A DNA stretch of 64,000 bases from assembly GCA_036186865.1 (NCBI GenBank), contig AP025074.1, positions 7,238,358 through 7,302,357 of the forward strand, given 5' to 3'. The first letter of the stretch is position 1. The number at the start of each line of letters is the position of its first letter. The DNA comes from Eustoma russellianum. Taxonomy: Eukaryota; Streptophyta; Magnoliopsida; Gentianales; Gentianaceae. A model generated the notes under the pieces. That model was not told the DNA's origin. It made no database searches and saw only the letters and a program-made list of their open reading frames with translations. The translations under genes were made by a program, and so were the position numbers. This document shows positions 22,652-34,753 of the stretch, one piece after another.

Positions 22652-24210
22652 GGACCGGACGTATATAATGGATGGTTTTTTTGCAGCTGTTGGGAGATAA
22701 TATGTATGGATGTTTACAAATCAGTGCAAGAATTTTTTCTGGGTTTCCCAGTTCCTCGTGCCATGGCCCATTCAATGATCGTATTGATACCCAAAGGCCC
22801 ATTGCGTTATCAACCTTCATGAGCAAGATCCAAACCCCTATACTTGCAACGCGTTTAAATGCCATCCTACCTAAGATCATTTCCCCAGAACAGGCGGGAT
22901 TTTAGAAGGGCAGAGGCATTGCTGAACACTCTTATTAGCAAACGAATTAATTCATTGGTTTGTCAAAGGTACGCACCCAAACAAAGCCATTCTCAAGTTG
23001 GATATGGCAAAGGCCTTTGATCGTGTAAATTGGCAATATCTAAAGGCAATACTGCTGCGCTTTGGCTTCTCTTCATTTTTTAACACTCTTGTCCTTAATC
23101 ATCTGGAAGGTACTCATATCTGCATCTTAGTTAATGGTGCCCCTAATGGATTCTTCAGACCAACTAGAGGAGTCAAGCAGGGGGATCCTCTTTCGCCACT
23201 ACTTTTCATTTTGGCAGCTGAAGGCTTTAGTCAAGTACTATTCATGGAAGATGTCATACAACCATATTCAGTAGGTCGATTGCCTATGGTCATTTCGCAT
23301 CTTGCTTATGCAGATGATTTGCTCATTTTTCTCACAGCCAATCGTAGGAACTTGAATAAGTTCAAGCAATTTCTATCTGAATATGAATGAGTTTTGGGCC
23401 AAGCTGTCAACTGGCATAAAAGTTCAGTGGTATATTCAGAGGCAGTGACTATATCGCAGCGGCAATCAACCTTGCCTATGAAATATTTAGGATCATACTT
23501 GCATAAAGGAATAACCCGATCTAACCATTGCCAAGACATACTGCAACATGTAGATTCCAGATTGCATGGATGGCAGGCCAAGCTATTAAGCACGGTAGGC
23601 AGAATAGTTATCATTCATTCGGTGTTATTATCTATACCCATGCATGTCCTCGCGGCTTCCTGCCTACCGCGAAGCATTATTCATGCTTTAGAGCATCGCT
23701 TTGCATCATTTTTGTGGGGTGTTGATCGTCGTCACTGGGTAAAATGGTCTGCAATATGTTGCTCGATGTTTGAGGGTGGACTAAATATTCGGAGTCTGAG
23801 TGTCATTCAGCAGGCCTTTACAACCAAGCTATGGTGGAATTATCATACAGGTGCATCTTTGTGGAGTGAATATATGCGATTGCGCTATAGAAGAAGTGAA
23901 GATTTCATCCACCGTATATATGATTCTCCAGGTTGGAGAAGAATTTGTCGCATGCAACCCCATTGTTTGTTGTTGATAATGTTGGGATGGAAACATGCCA
24001 ATATGGCCTACTCCCTCTGGACGGTTTCTTCTTCATGATGCTTATGTAGCTTTTCATCCACCTGCTCCAAACCTTCTCTCTAATCGCATTATTTGGATGC
24101 TTCGCCAGCGTCCAATGATCCATGTATTTCTTTGGAAACTTTTGCAACATGTATTACCATTACCGGAGATTGTGTCTCGAGTTGTACAGGTTCTTCCAAG
24201 TATATGTCCT
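22652..24210 (+). pseudogene. LINE ORF2, reverse transcriptase part, decayed
   Basis: It continues ORF2 directly after the TSD. RT motifs in order: NGWFFQLLGDN and MAHSMIVLIPK, EQAGF (followed by a TAG), KLDMAKAFDRVNW (motif A), TRGVKQGDPLSPLLF (motif B), LAYADDLLIF (motif C, YADD near 23307-23318), then MKYLGSYLH and LSTVGRIVIIHSVLLS in the thumb. A stop at about 23388 and a frame change near 23975 break it. From about 24004 the zf-RVT region begins (PTPSGRFLLHDAY, FLWKLLQHVLP) and is cut by the CRM-like insertion. The catalytic aspartates are still present, but the frame is broken. Confidence 0.9.
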
Positions 24211-25511
24211 TGATGAGCCAAATGGGGGCTGGAAACGTTGCCAAGGATGTTGTCTCCTACTCCAAACTGATTTGAACACAAGCTATGTCAAAGAACACCT
24301 CAAAGACACCCTTTGATCTTTAACCATTGTTCTTGGCTCAATCTATGCCAACACCTCTTCCTCTTTGGCACTCCAACACATCTAAAACCTCAATGAGACC
24401 CTAAGATGCTGTAAACCAAATGATGAAGCAAATACAAACAAGTTCTAGGCTGGAACTTGCAAGAAAACCGTTTAGTGGTTTCAAACTCCAACTAAGATTT
24501 AGTTGTGAACTCCTTGAAGGAAATTTGATTGAAATGTATTGATAATGGTTCTTCTTTACATTCAGCTTCTAATACTACTTATAACCAACGAAAATATACA
24601 AGGTACAAAGTTAAAAATACAAAGTACAAGTCTAGGAATAACATGCTTTCTTTTTGAACAAGTTGGAGCAACTTTCGGTGACAAAGGAGCTGGTTGCTTC
24701 CTTATTCTTCTTTGCGTCTTGAGCCATAGTTTTGATTGGTTTAAACATGGAGCAGCTTGCTTGAGAAAGGGCTTTGATTGGTTGCAAGTTGTCTTTGAAT
24801 CTTCAAACCTTTTCATTCCTTAAGCCAACGGTTTTCTTCAAGTGTTTTGATTGGATGAATCTTTGTGCAGCTTGATTAAAACTTGGCTTTGATTGGTTCT
24901 CACTTTGGTGTTGAATTTTCAAACATATTAGTCATGAACCAACGGTTTCTTCATGGAGTTTGATTGGTGCAATTGTTTGAGCAGCTTGCATTCTTCTCTT
25001 AACTTGATTGTGATTGGTTTAAGCATTTGCAAGACTCCTTTCTATTGGTTGAAGGTTTGACTGGTTGTTTCTCCCTTGTTTGCGTGAGAAGAAATCAGGT
25101 TTGTGACATGGGTGCTTGTCACCACCTTGCTTGTAAGCTACTTGCATTCTACCTCTTTGCTTGGACAAAAATTCAGGTTTGATTTGCATCTTCAAGCTAA
25201 AAACGTGTACCTGATAGATAAGGCAAGAATACAACACAAACTATCCTAAAACAAAGTTAACAAACTAAAAATATCAAAAAGAACATATAAAGATATGTAC
25301 AACATGCATTTGATACAACTAGATCATAGCTTGTATCATATAAACCCAATGGATGTCATCTTTGCTTGGCTCATCCTCTTCATGCCTGTAAAGGAATGAT
25401 TCAACACAATGTAACAACTTCTTAGTCATACTCCTTGTTATGGGACCTGTGTGGGGCATCGAGGTGTCAACGTCAGTGTTTGTATCCACAAGGTTAGGCT
25501 GTAGCTCATCA
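24211..25511 (-). repeat. 3' LTR of the CRM-like element
   Basis: 1301 bp, TGATGAGC...GCTCATCA. It contains the last part of the pol reading frame, which stops at 25319. Near 24720-25020 there are repeated TTGATTGG phrases on the plus strand. It differs from the other LTR by two missing bases near 24717 and an A/G at about 24641. Confidence 0.9.
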
Positions 25512-26890
25512 TTCCCTCCCACTTGAAAAGGATTCGTCCTCGAATCTGAATCAATACTAAATGGAGAAAGGTCAGCAACATTAAAAGTTTTAGAGATAGG
25601 ACCATACCTTTCTTCAGGAAGATCGAGAACATAGGCATTATCACCAAGCCGTTTCAACACTTTGAACGGTCCATCGCCTCTTGGCTTCAATTTGGAGTCC
25701 CTTTCCTTAGGGAATCTTTCTTTTCTCAAGTGTAACCAAACAAGATCACCAGGTTCAAATATAACAACTTTACGATTCCTGTTGGCTCTATTGGCATACA
25801 CTTTATTCTTAGCTTCAAGTTGTGACTTAACCTTTTCATGCAATTCTTTCACAAGTTTTGCTTTTCGTTCACCATCTAAACTAACACGTTCATGAGCAGG
25901 TATGGGAACAAGATCAAGCGGGGACAAAGGGTTAAAGCCATAAACAACTTCAAAAGGAGAATGCAATGTTCCACTATGAACAACTCTATTGTACGCAAAC
26001 TCAATATAAGCTAAGCAATCTTCCCAATTCTTTAAGTTCTTTTGAATGACAACACGTAACAGTTGAGATAAAGTTCTATTAACAACTTCAGTTTGACCAT
26101 CGGTTTGTGGGTGAGCAGTTGTAGAAAATAACAATTTAGTACCAAGTTTACTCCACAAAACTCGCCAGAAATGACTTAGAAACTTTGTATCTCTATCACT
26201 AACAATCGTACGTGGCATGCCATGCAATCTAACAATCTCCTTAAGGAACAAATCAGCAATATGAATAGCATCATCAACTTTCTTACATGCAATGAAATGT
26301 GCCATTTTGGAAAATCTATCAACAACAACAAAGATGCTATCTTTACCAGTTTTGGATCGAGGCAATCCCAATACAAAGTCCATAGAAATATCAGTCCAAG
26401 GTGAGTTTGGAACAGATAAAGGAGTGTATAATCCATGTGGTTGTGTTCTAGACTTTGCTTGCTTGCAAGTAATACATTGGTCACATACCTTATCAACATG
26501 TGCTCTCATATGTGGCCAGAAGAAATGTTCCTTAAGTGTTTCCAATGTTTTTAACGAGCCAAAATGACCCATTAATCCTCCTCCATGAGCTTCTTTTATC
26601 AACAACTCTCTTAATGAACACATTGGTACACATAACTTATGTTCCTTAAACAAATAACCATCATGCAAGTAATATTTGGCAAAAGGGGACTCAACGCATG
26701 CTTGATATATAGAACTAAAGTCATGATCAGAACGATACACCTCTTTGATAGACTCAAAACCAAACATGTTACATGAAAGAGTAGTAATCAAAGTATAGCG
26801 ACGAGATAAGGCATCAGCAACAACATTTTCTTTGCCTTGCTTATACTTGATTACATAAGGGAATTGTTCAATGTATTCAACCCATTTTTG
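25319..26890 (-). pseudogene. CRM-like pol, integrase part, out of frame with gag-RT
   Basis: Counting from the Met at 26791: an H2C2 zinc finger (about residues 68-113, HGGGLMGHFG to CDQCITC), a catalytic core with D138 (ISMDF), D199 (IVSDRD) and E235 (GQTEVVNR), which is DD35E spacing, and then a GPF module (about 370-400, GDLVWLH, RGDGPFKV). The tail DSRTNPFQ is followed by about 64 residues encoded inside the LTR. The Met is not the true start. The same frame continues upstream through the RNase H end, but two extra A's in an A-run near 26885 separate it from the gag-RT frame. Integrase joins the cDNA to target DNA. Apart from the frameshift this part looks sound. Confidence 0.9.
25512..25531 (-). 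promoter_or_regulatory. Polypurine tract of the CRM-like element
   Basis: Minus-strand CCTTTTCAAGTGGGAGGGAA abuts the LTR start TGATGAGC. The tract lies inside the pol reading frame. Confidence 0.7.
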
Positions 26891-29800
26891 GCATGTCTTT
26901 TATTCAATTTTCCTTGACCTTTTAGATACTTAAGGCTCTCATGATCAGTATGAATCACGAATTCCTTAGGTTGCAGATAATGTTGCCAAGTTTGTAATGC
27001 ACGGACAAGGGCATACAATTCTTTATCATAGGTTGAATAATTTATGGAAGCTCCTTTCAGTTTCTCACTAAAGTAGGCAACAGGTTTGTTACCTTGATGC
27101 AATACAGCTCCAATACCAACTCCACTGGCATCACATTCAACTTCAAACATTTCATCAAAGTTGGGCAATCTCAGGATAGGTGCAGAAGTTAGACGTTTCT
27201 TAAGTTCCTCAAAGGCTTGTTGTTGTGATTCTCCCCATTCAAATCTTACATCTTTCTTGACTAACTCATTCAAGGGTGCAGCTAGGGTAGAGAAATCCTT
27301 CACAAAACGTCTATAGAAGCTAGCTAATCCATGAAAACTCCTAATATCTCCAGCAGATTTAGGGGTTGGCCACTCAGTTATGGATTTAACTTTCTCTTGG
27401 TCCATTTCAATTCCTTCAGCACTAACCACAAATCCTAAGAATGTAACCTTCTCCAGACAGAAAGAGCACTTCTTGAAATTAGCATATAACTCTTCTTTCT
27501 GTAGGGTGGCAAAAACAGCTCTTAGATGGTTCAGGTGATCACTTAGGGTTTTGGAGTAGATAAGAATGTCATCAAAGTAAACTACTACAAATTTCCCTAT
27601 GAATTTCCTTAAGACCTCATTCATTAACCTCATGAAAGTACTAGGGGCGTTGGTTAAACCAAAGGGCATAACTAACCATTCGTACAATCCAAATTTAGTC
27701 TTAAAGGCGGTTTTCCATTCATCACCTTCCCTAATCCTCACTTGGAAATAGCCTTGCTTAAGATCTATTTTGCTAAAACACCTAGACCCATGTAACATAT
27801 CCAACATGTCATCCAACCTAGGAATAGGGTATCTATACTTCACAGTGATCTTATTGATGGCTCTACAGTCAGTACACATTCTCCAAGTTCCATCTTTCTT
27901 AGGGACAATGATAACAGGAACAGCACAAGGACTCATACTCTCTTTTACTTTACCCTGGGTCAATAGTTCCTCAACTTGCTTTTGGATTTCCTTAGTTTCC
28001 TCTGGATTGGCTCTATAGGCAGGTCTGTTTGGCAGAACAGCTCCTGGAACGAAATCTATTTGATGTTCAATGCCTCTTAGAGGTGGTAAACCTGGGGGAT
28101 CTCCTTCAGGAAACAAGCTAGAAAATTCTTGAAGTAAAGATGCAACTTCACTTGGTAAAGTAGATGGTATGTCAGATGAAGAGAACAGAGTTTCTTTGTA
28201 AAGCAAGATATAAACAGTTTTCTTTGAGTTGATAGCATGGAATACCTCACTTTGAGATGCAAAGAATGCGTTTTTCTTTATAGATGGTTCAGCAGAAACC
28301 TTGTTTTCTTTTGGTTCAACTCTAAGATGAGAACTTCTTAATTGATTTTCTTTGATGAAAATCCTCTCCAATTCCTTTTCTTTTGGATCATTATGACTTT
28401 TTAAGATGCATTGTTGATCCTCAAAAACTTTGTGCGGGGGCAAGGCATTTAATTTGAACAGCTTGTTGTTATGCCTAAAGGAATATCTATTTAGGTAACC
28501 ATCATAAGTAACCTTGTTGTCAAATTGCCACGGTCTACCTAATAAGATATGACTTGATTGCATAGGGGTTACATCACATAACACCTCAGCAAAATACCCA
28601 CCAATTGATAAAGAAACTAGGACTTGCTTTGTTACTTTAACTTCACCACACTCATTAAGCCACGTAAGTCTATAAGGATGGGGGTGATTCAGTAAAGGTA
28701 ACTCAAGTTTCCTAACAAGTTCAAAACTTGCCACATTGGTACATGAATCGGAGTGAATGATTAAAGTGCAGACTTTCTTTTTAACCATACAGTGAATGTG
28801 GAATATGTTCTCTCTTTGTATGTCAGGTTCTTCAGTTTTAATTTGGGCACTTAGAGCTCGACGGACAACTAAGAACTCTTTTGTTTCACACTCATTAGTC
28901 TCTTCACTAATCTCTTCTTCTTCCTCACATGTTTGTTCAATTTCATTGTTTTCCTCACTCTCTTCCAATTCTTCCTCAGAATAATACTCATTAGACTCTT
29001 CAATAAACATGATGCGTTTAGGGTTGGGACATTGATTAGCAAAATGACCTTTACCTAAGCATTTAAAACATTGAATATCACGAGTCTTAACATTAGGCGT
29101 ACCTTCCACCTTGGCTTTGCCTTTATCAGTGATTGGAAACTTTGGACGATTTTGGATGTTCTGGGTTGATTTTTCTTGGAATCCACGGCCTTGACCTTGT
29201 TGTGGACGGAAAGGCGTCCTGGGCTGTGTTCTAGGAAAACTCAAAGGATTAGTCCGAAAAGAAGGGTTAGAAGTTTTTACCTTCAATTGTCTTTCCAATT
29301 TCTCAGCAATGTGAACCATAGAAGCCAGATCAGAGTAAGGTGTAAGTTCCACCTTGAATGCAATCTCTTTGTTCAAGCCAGCTAGAAATCTAGCCATTGT
29401 GGCTTCCTCAGCTTCTTCTATGTTAGCCCTGGTAAGCAGATGTTCTAATTCTTTATAAAATTCATCAACAGATCTATTACCTTGAGAAAGTTGTTGCAAT
29501 TTCTGGAAAATGCTTCTTTCATAGGAAGGAGATATGAATCTCTTCCTCATCTCTTGTTTCAGCTCAGACCAAGTGACAACAGGGGGTTGTCTTGTTCTTC
29601 TCCTGGTGTTCTTCAATTGTTCCCACCAAAGTAAAGCATAATCTACAAATTCAAAAGTTGCATACCGCACTTTGGCCAATTCAGAATAGTTAGTGCAAGA
29701 ATACATATGATCTACTTTTGTTTCCCATTGCAGATAAGCTTCAGGATCACTTTTCTCTTGGAAGGAGGGTATCGTCAGTTTAGTAGTAATGAACTCTTCT

Positions 29801-30222
29801 TCAAGATGTTCATTTCTATCAGGTTGACGTTCATCATACCGTTCTTCCGGATAGTGTTCTTCATTGTACTCAGGGAGATAATCAAATCTCTCCTCAAAAG
29901 ATATGTTCCTACGACCACCATTACTACCTCGACCTCGACTTCTACCTCTATGTGATGTGACTCTTCTAGGTTGAACATAAGACTCATTATCATAAGAGGT
30001 GCCTTCTTGAAAAGGTAGACTAGGTTCCTTTTGATCTGAGGTTGGCTTTTCTACGTTGTTTATCCTTTGTTTGTTATCCTCTATGTCACTTCTCATTAAA
30101 GCAAACTGATTAACAAGGAAAGTGAGTGTTTGCTGTATATTTTCTAGGGTAACAGGGACTGGGGATGGAACAGGAGTAGATGGGGACGGGGATTGTGCAT
30201 TATCTTTCTGTTGGGGACCCAT
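26851..30222 (-). pseudogene. CRM-like gag, protease, RT and RNase H (single frame, damaged)
   Basis: 1123 residues from ATG 30222. Gag domain at about 150-300 (ALLWWEQLK, QGNRSVDEFYKELE). Zinc knuckle near 384 (CFKCLGKGHFANQC). Acidic linker. Protease near 490, where the DSG/DGG-type active site reads IIHSDSCTNVAS: the catalytic Asp position is His and the Gly is Asp. RT near 770-950 (FSKIDLKQGYFQVRI, VVYFDDILIYSK) has its aspartates. RNase H near 1000-1105 (VECDASGVGIG, HTDHESLKY). The frame runs out after KLNKRHAK because of two extra A's. Gag forms particles and RT/RNase H copy the RNA. The protease change should block maturation, so this copy probably needs help in trans. Confidence 0.9.
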
Positions 30223-32178
30223 GATTCAAAAGACAATCTCAAAAACCAATTTAAAATATTGACAAGATGCAAATACTCTACTTTATGTTGACAATTGTTC
30301 AAAACAGCAATTTGGACTATTTCTCCTAAAGATTCAAGTAAATCACAGAAGTCAAATTGTTGTTCGGGCAGAAAGAAATCTACGGGGTTGTTTTAAGACA
30401 ATCCCTCAATTTACTTTACAGCATATGCAATTATCAATTGTAGTAAAGTGAAAGTAAAGACACACAAACAAAGTGCTAGCAAGGGTTTGCTTTAGAAACT
30501 TTCAATATTTCAAAACTACAACACTTTGGGGTTTGGTTTGGGTACTTTCTTTCTTTTGAGCTTTGCACGGGATTTTCCTTTTATGCAACGTTTATCTTTG
30601 GGCTTTTTCCTCACTTGGCTTTCTTGTGCAATTCTCTCTTGTCTTGCCTCTTACTTGTTGACAATTTTTGGCTTTTCTCTCGCGTATTTCTCAATCAAGC
30701 TTAATTTTCTTTCTTTGGATGGTTTTGCTTGATTGTTGTGAGACTACTGCTCACGGCCTACATGAGACATTGCCCACGGCCTTTAATTGCACAAGGTTTG
30801 TTGTATTTGGAATTTGAAAGTTCCTCGTACACAACACGGCTAAACACTATGTAGTGGGAATTCAATTCACAATCACAACAAGATCAAATTGTATATAGTG
30901 CAATGTAAGTTCAGAAATTGATCTAAAACAACAATTGGATAGCTCTTTAACAATGTGGGGCTTAAACAATTCCTAAATTTCAGAATATATCTAAGTCCAA
31001 CAAGTTGTTTGAAACAATTGAAATCAACAAAAAGATAAAGCTATTAGCATAAAGCAAGATTTCAAATGAGCCTTAAAGGTTGTTTTGATCCACACGGTTT
31101 GTTTGGGCAGTTTGTTCTTTCTTCTATTTTCTGTTTTTGATGCAAGCGATCTAACTAGTTCTAATATGGGTAAATGCAAGTTGGTTGTGTCTAAATGAAG
31201 TTTACAAAGGCTGGTTACTAACAACTAATGGAAATTCAGTTTTGATGCTAAGTATGCTATCTTGTTTTGTTTTGTTTTCAAGTGATCTAACCTACTTGTT
31301 TTTTTGTTTGGTTTTTGTTTGTAGGATGCAATCAGATTCTAAACTAAATGATACTAGATGCAAGCTCCTAATCAAACGTGTATGAACTAGTGAGACTAGG
31401 CAGCACACTCTATTTAGTTAAACTACTTGTTTTGATCTTTGCTTTTGGTTTTCTAATGCTAAACTAATCAACCAACTAAAACACTTAAACTATGATGTAA
31501 ACTAGTCTAACTAAGCTATATAAGGCAGCACTAAAAACGTTTTGGACAGTTTGGACAAAAGCTACTAAAAACAGAATTTTAGCTATTTGATTACAAGTTG
31601 ATTACCAACTAATCTATTTTGTGTTCAAGCTTGCTGTTTTGAGGACTTAACTAAACTAACACTTGAACTACTAGATTAAGGTCTAATGAAGATCAACTAA
31701 GCTAAATATGGCATTATAAAAACGTTCAAAAACAGTTTGCACATATGAACTAAAAACAGAATTTAAACAACTTGATTTCAACTACTATCAACCAACTTAT
31801 TTTTTTGTTCAAGGTTTTCAGTTTGAAGGAGTCAAGTAAACTACCATTTAAAACTTCCAGATTAGGGCTTAATGAACACTATCTAAGCTAGGTTGAACAA
31901 CTACAAGCTGGCCACACACGGTTTTTGCTTCAAGCTACACAATCAACTCCCAACTCACTTAAGTCTAGTCTATGTTCTTTTTTTGTGGTGTTTCGGTTTT
32001 TGCTACCAAAACTAAGTTACCAAACTATTCTATACTATCTAACAAGTATTTCAAGACATAAACTAACTACCTAAACAAACAGATTCAAAACGGAATGAAA
32101 ATCAGTACACAAACGGTTTGGGCAGCAACTTCATTTGCAAATTTAAGCAATGTAAACATGAATAGAAGACTAACCAAT
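30223..32178 (-). other. Leader of the CRM-like element
   Basis: About 1.96 kb between primer site and gag, without a coding frame. From about 31455 to 31900 it contains roughly two and a half degenerate tandem units of about 185 bp, each with a CTAACTAAGCTA phrase, an AAAAACGTT phrase and an ACTAAAAACAGAATTT phrase. Such a long leader could hold packaging signals or an intron; neither is shown. Confidence 0.7.
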
Positions 32179-32190
32179 GCTCTGATACCA
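32179..32190 (-). promoter_or_regulatory. Primer-binding site, initiator tRNA-Met, CRM-like element
   Basis: Minus-strand TGGTATCAGAGC, two bases from the LTR start at 32193. Confidence 0.9.
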
Positions 32191-32192
32191 AT

Positions 32193-33495
32193 TGATGAGC
32201 CAAATGGGGGCTGGAAACGTTGCCAAGGATGTTGTCTCCTACTCCAAACTGATTTGAACACAAGCTATGTCAAAGAACACCTCAAAGACACCCTTTGATC
32301 TTTAACCATTGTTCTTGGCTCAATCTATGCCAACACCTCTTCCTCTTTGGCACTCCAACACATCTAAAACCTCAATGAGACCCTAAGATGCTGTAAACCA
32401 AATGATGAAGCAAATACAAACAAGTTCTAGGCTGGAACTTGCAAGAAAACCGTTTAGTGGTTTCAAACTCCAACTAAGATTTAGTTGTGAACTCCTTGAA
32501 GGAAATTTGATTGAAATGTATTGATAATGGTTCTTCTTTACATTCAGCTTCTAATACTACTTATAACCAACGAAAATATACAAGGTACAAAGTTAAAAAT
32601 ACAAAGTACAAGTCTAGGAATGACATGCTTTCTTTTTGAACAAGTTGGAGCAACTTTCGGTGACAAAGGAGCTGGTTGCTTCCTTATTCTTCTTTGCTTG
32701 TCTTGAGCCATAGTTTTGATTGGTTTAAACATGGAGCAGCTTGCTTGAGAAAGGGCTTTGATTGGTTGCAAGTTGTCTTTGAATCTTCAAACCTTTTCAT
32801 TCCTTAAGCCAACGGTTTTCTTCAAGTGTTTTGATTGGATGAATCTTTGTGCAGCTTGATTAAAACTTGGCTTTGATTGGTTCTCACTTTGGTGTTGAAT
32901 TTTCAAACATATTAGTCATGAACCAACGGTTTCTTCATGGAGTTTGATTGGTGCAATTGTTTGAGCAGCTTGCATTCTTCTCTTAACTTGATTGTGATTG
33001 GTTTAAGCATTTGCAAGACTCCTTTCTATTGGTTGAAGGTTTGACTGGTTGTTTCTCCCTTGTTTGCGTGAGAAGAAATCAGGTTTGTGACATGGGTGCT
33101 TGTCACCACCTTGCTTGTAAGCTACTTGCATTCTACCTCTTTGCTTGGACAAAAATTCAGGTTTGATTTGCATCTTCAAGCTAAAAACGTGTACCTGATA
33201 GATAAGGCAAGAATACAACACAAACTATCCTAAAACAAAGTTAACAAACTAAAAATATCAAAAAGAACATATAAAGATATGTACAACATGCATTTGATAC
33301 AACTAGATCATAGCTTGTATCATATAAACCCAATGGATGTCATCTTTGCTTGGCTCATCCTCTTCATGCCTGTAAAGGAATGATTCAACACAATGTAACA
33401 ACTTCTTAGTCATACTCCTTGTTATGGGACCTGTGTGGGGCATCGAGGTGTCAACGTCAGTGTTTGTATCCACAAGGTTAGGCTGTAGCTCATCA
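32193..33495 (-). repeat. 5' LTR of the CRM-like element
   Basis: 1303 bp. The same sequence as 24211-25511 apart from a 2-base indel and at least one substitution. In this orientation it would drive transcription of the element. Confidence 0.9.
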
Positions 33496-33500
33496 GTCCT

Positions 33501-34283
33501 TTTTGCCGCTTGGAGTCTGCAACTATCAATCACTTATTTTATTGATGCTCAGAAATTAGTCCAATCCGCCATTATTTCAATGACTTGCTTGATATTGATG
33601 CACACCGAGCCAGAGACTGGCGTACTTTCCTATTAACGGTATGGTTGGAGTCCCTAGCTAGTTTTCTAGGACATATGCAGCGTATCTATCTAGACACTCT
33701 CTTTTGGAATATATGGAAGAAATATGCTTTGTTGGTGTTTGGAGATGGATCATGGTCACAACCTGTACTTCTCAAAAATGTTCGGACTGATCTTTATCTA
33801 TAGGCAAAATCGCAAAGTGGCACAAAGATTGTAGAAAATGTTCCACGGTTAGTCAGTACGGGCCTGTCTCCTATTCTTCGTTCAAACAGGGTCCGGATCC
33901 TTCGTTGGTATCCTCCTCCAACAGGTAGATTAAAGTTGAACACGGATGCCTCTGTTTGACGCCATGTAGCTGGCGGCGGGGCAATTCTTTGAGATACAAC
34001 ATGCTCTATGATTCATGCACTCTCTTTCCCATTACGACATGATTATACATTACGGGTTGAAGCACAAGCAGTGCTTATTGCTCTTCTATATTATCTTCCA
34101 AGATATGGACATGTTGATGTTGAGGTTGATTGTCAACAGTTACTTCATTTCATGCATACTACTACTCTGCTTGCTCCAGACCTACGCCGGCTTCGGGACC
34201 TTCTTACTGCATCTTCCATCTGCTTGACTTATGTTCCTTGTGAGGTTAATCAGGCTGCGCACTTTTTGGCACAAGAGGGGTAA
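33501..34283 (+). pseudogene. LINE ORF2, end of zf-RVT and RNase H, decayed
   Basis: It resumes after the CRM-like element inside the zf-RVT motif: the half-finger before the insertion joins a FCRLESATINHLF phrase here, as expected of the C-x2-C...H pattern. Then come W-rich linker residues (LDTLFWNIWKKY) and an RNase H domain: LNTDASV (first Asp, followed by a stop), RVEAQAVLIAL (Glu), VEVDCQQLLH (Asp), then CEVNQAAHFLAQ, where the last conserved Asp is His. RNase H in plant L1 ORF2 removes the RNA template. Several stops and the lost Asp make it inactive. Confidence 0.85.
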
Positions 34284-34728
34284 CACCATGACGTTCTTGC
34301 ATCCTATTCTCGTTTGACGTCCCTTCCATCTTATATTCGGGGTATCGTTTTGACTGACTCCACACTTCCTACATTTCGACCTTCTTTTGATGGAGATGCC
34401 TAATATCCAGCATTGGTGTATCATGTTTTCTTCGATTCGACTGGGCTTCAGCACATGCATTTCTTTTTCATTATACTTTATGATTTGGTTTGTACAGTGT
34501 AATGATTGCAACAATATAAATATGCACGCTTTTCCTTTCACCATGGTTTTATCCACAAGGGTGGTTTTACATGACAAGGTTTTAATACGACATATCATAT
34601 ATTGTTGCACATTCACTTCCATTATGTATTTATATTACTTATTCTCCTATGACGACTTGATGCACACTTTTGTAATATGGTATTCCTCCGCCATAAGTGA
34701 GTTTACATAATAAATATTTTGTTCGACC
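34284..34728 (+). other. LINE 3' untranslated end
   Basis: About 445 bp without a coding frame. It contains GGTATTCCTCCGCCATAAG (34682-34700), shared with the fragment at 6778-6893. The LINE ends in an A-run that merges with the A-rich TSD. Confidence 0.75.
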
Positions 34729-34753
34729 AAAAAAACAATAATGTTTATGTATA
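34729..34753 (+). repeat. LINE target-site duplication, 3' copy
   Basis: AAAAAAACAATAATGTTTATGTATA. It matches 8985-9009 with one mismatch, so the AT-rich block to the right is the continuation of the one ending at 9009. Confidence 0.8.

Larger units (their letters stand above)
24211..33495 (-). mobile_element. CRM-like Ty3/gypsy chromovirus, nearly complete
   Basis: TSD GTCCT at 24206-24210 and 33496-33500. LTRs of 1301 and 1303 bp begin TGATGAGC and end GCTCATCA. tRNA-Met primer site, long leader, gag-pol and polypurine tract are all present, in minus orientation. The LTRs differ by one 2-base indel and at least one substitution, so the insertion is young. CRM assignment rests on three points: LTRs beginning TGATGA, a pol frame running about 64 codons into the 3' LTR, and no classical chromodomain after the GPF motif. 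CRM elements favour centromeres in other plants. Confidence 0.8.
8985..34753 (+). mobile_element. L1-type LINE, complete ends, split by two LTR elements
   Basis: The LINE body runs 9010-34728 and its own sequence is about 5.7 kb in three parts: 9010-11885, 22652-24210 and 33501-34728. It is flanked by a 25-bp TSD (8985-9009 and 34729-34753, starting AAAAAAACAATAAT) with one mismatch. Order of domains: DUF4283-type ORF1 with zinc knuckle, apurinic-type endonuclease, RT, zf-RVT, RNase H, 3' end. Removing the two inserted elements and one TSD copy each makes the coding homology continuous, so all three parts are one element. Many stops and frameshifts show it is dead. Confidence 0.9.

Noticed and set aside
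28796..28984. Ser-rich plus-strand frame and similar frames opposite gag-pol
   Set aside because: Antisense shadows of the acidic linker in the CRM-like gag.
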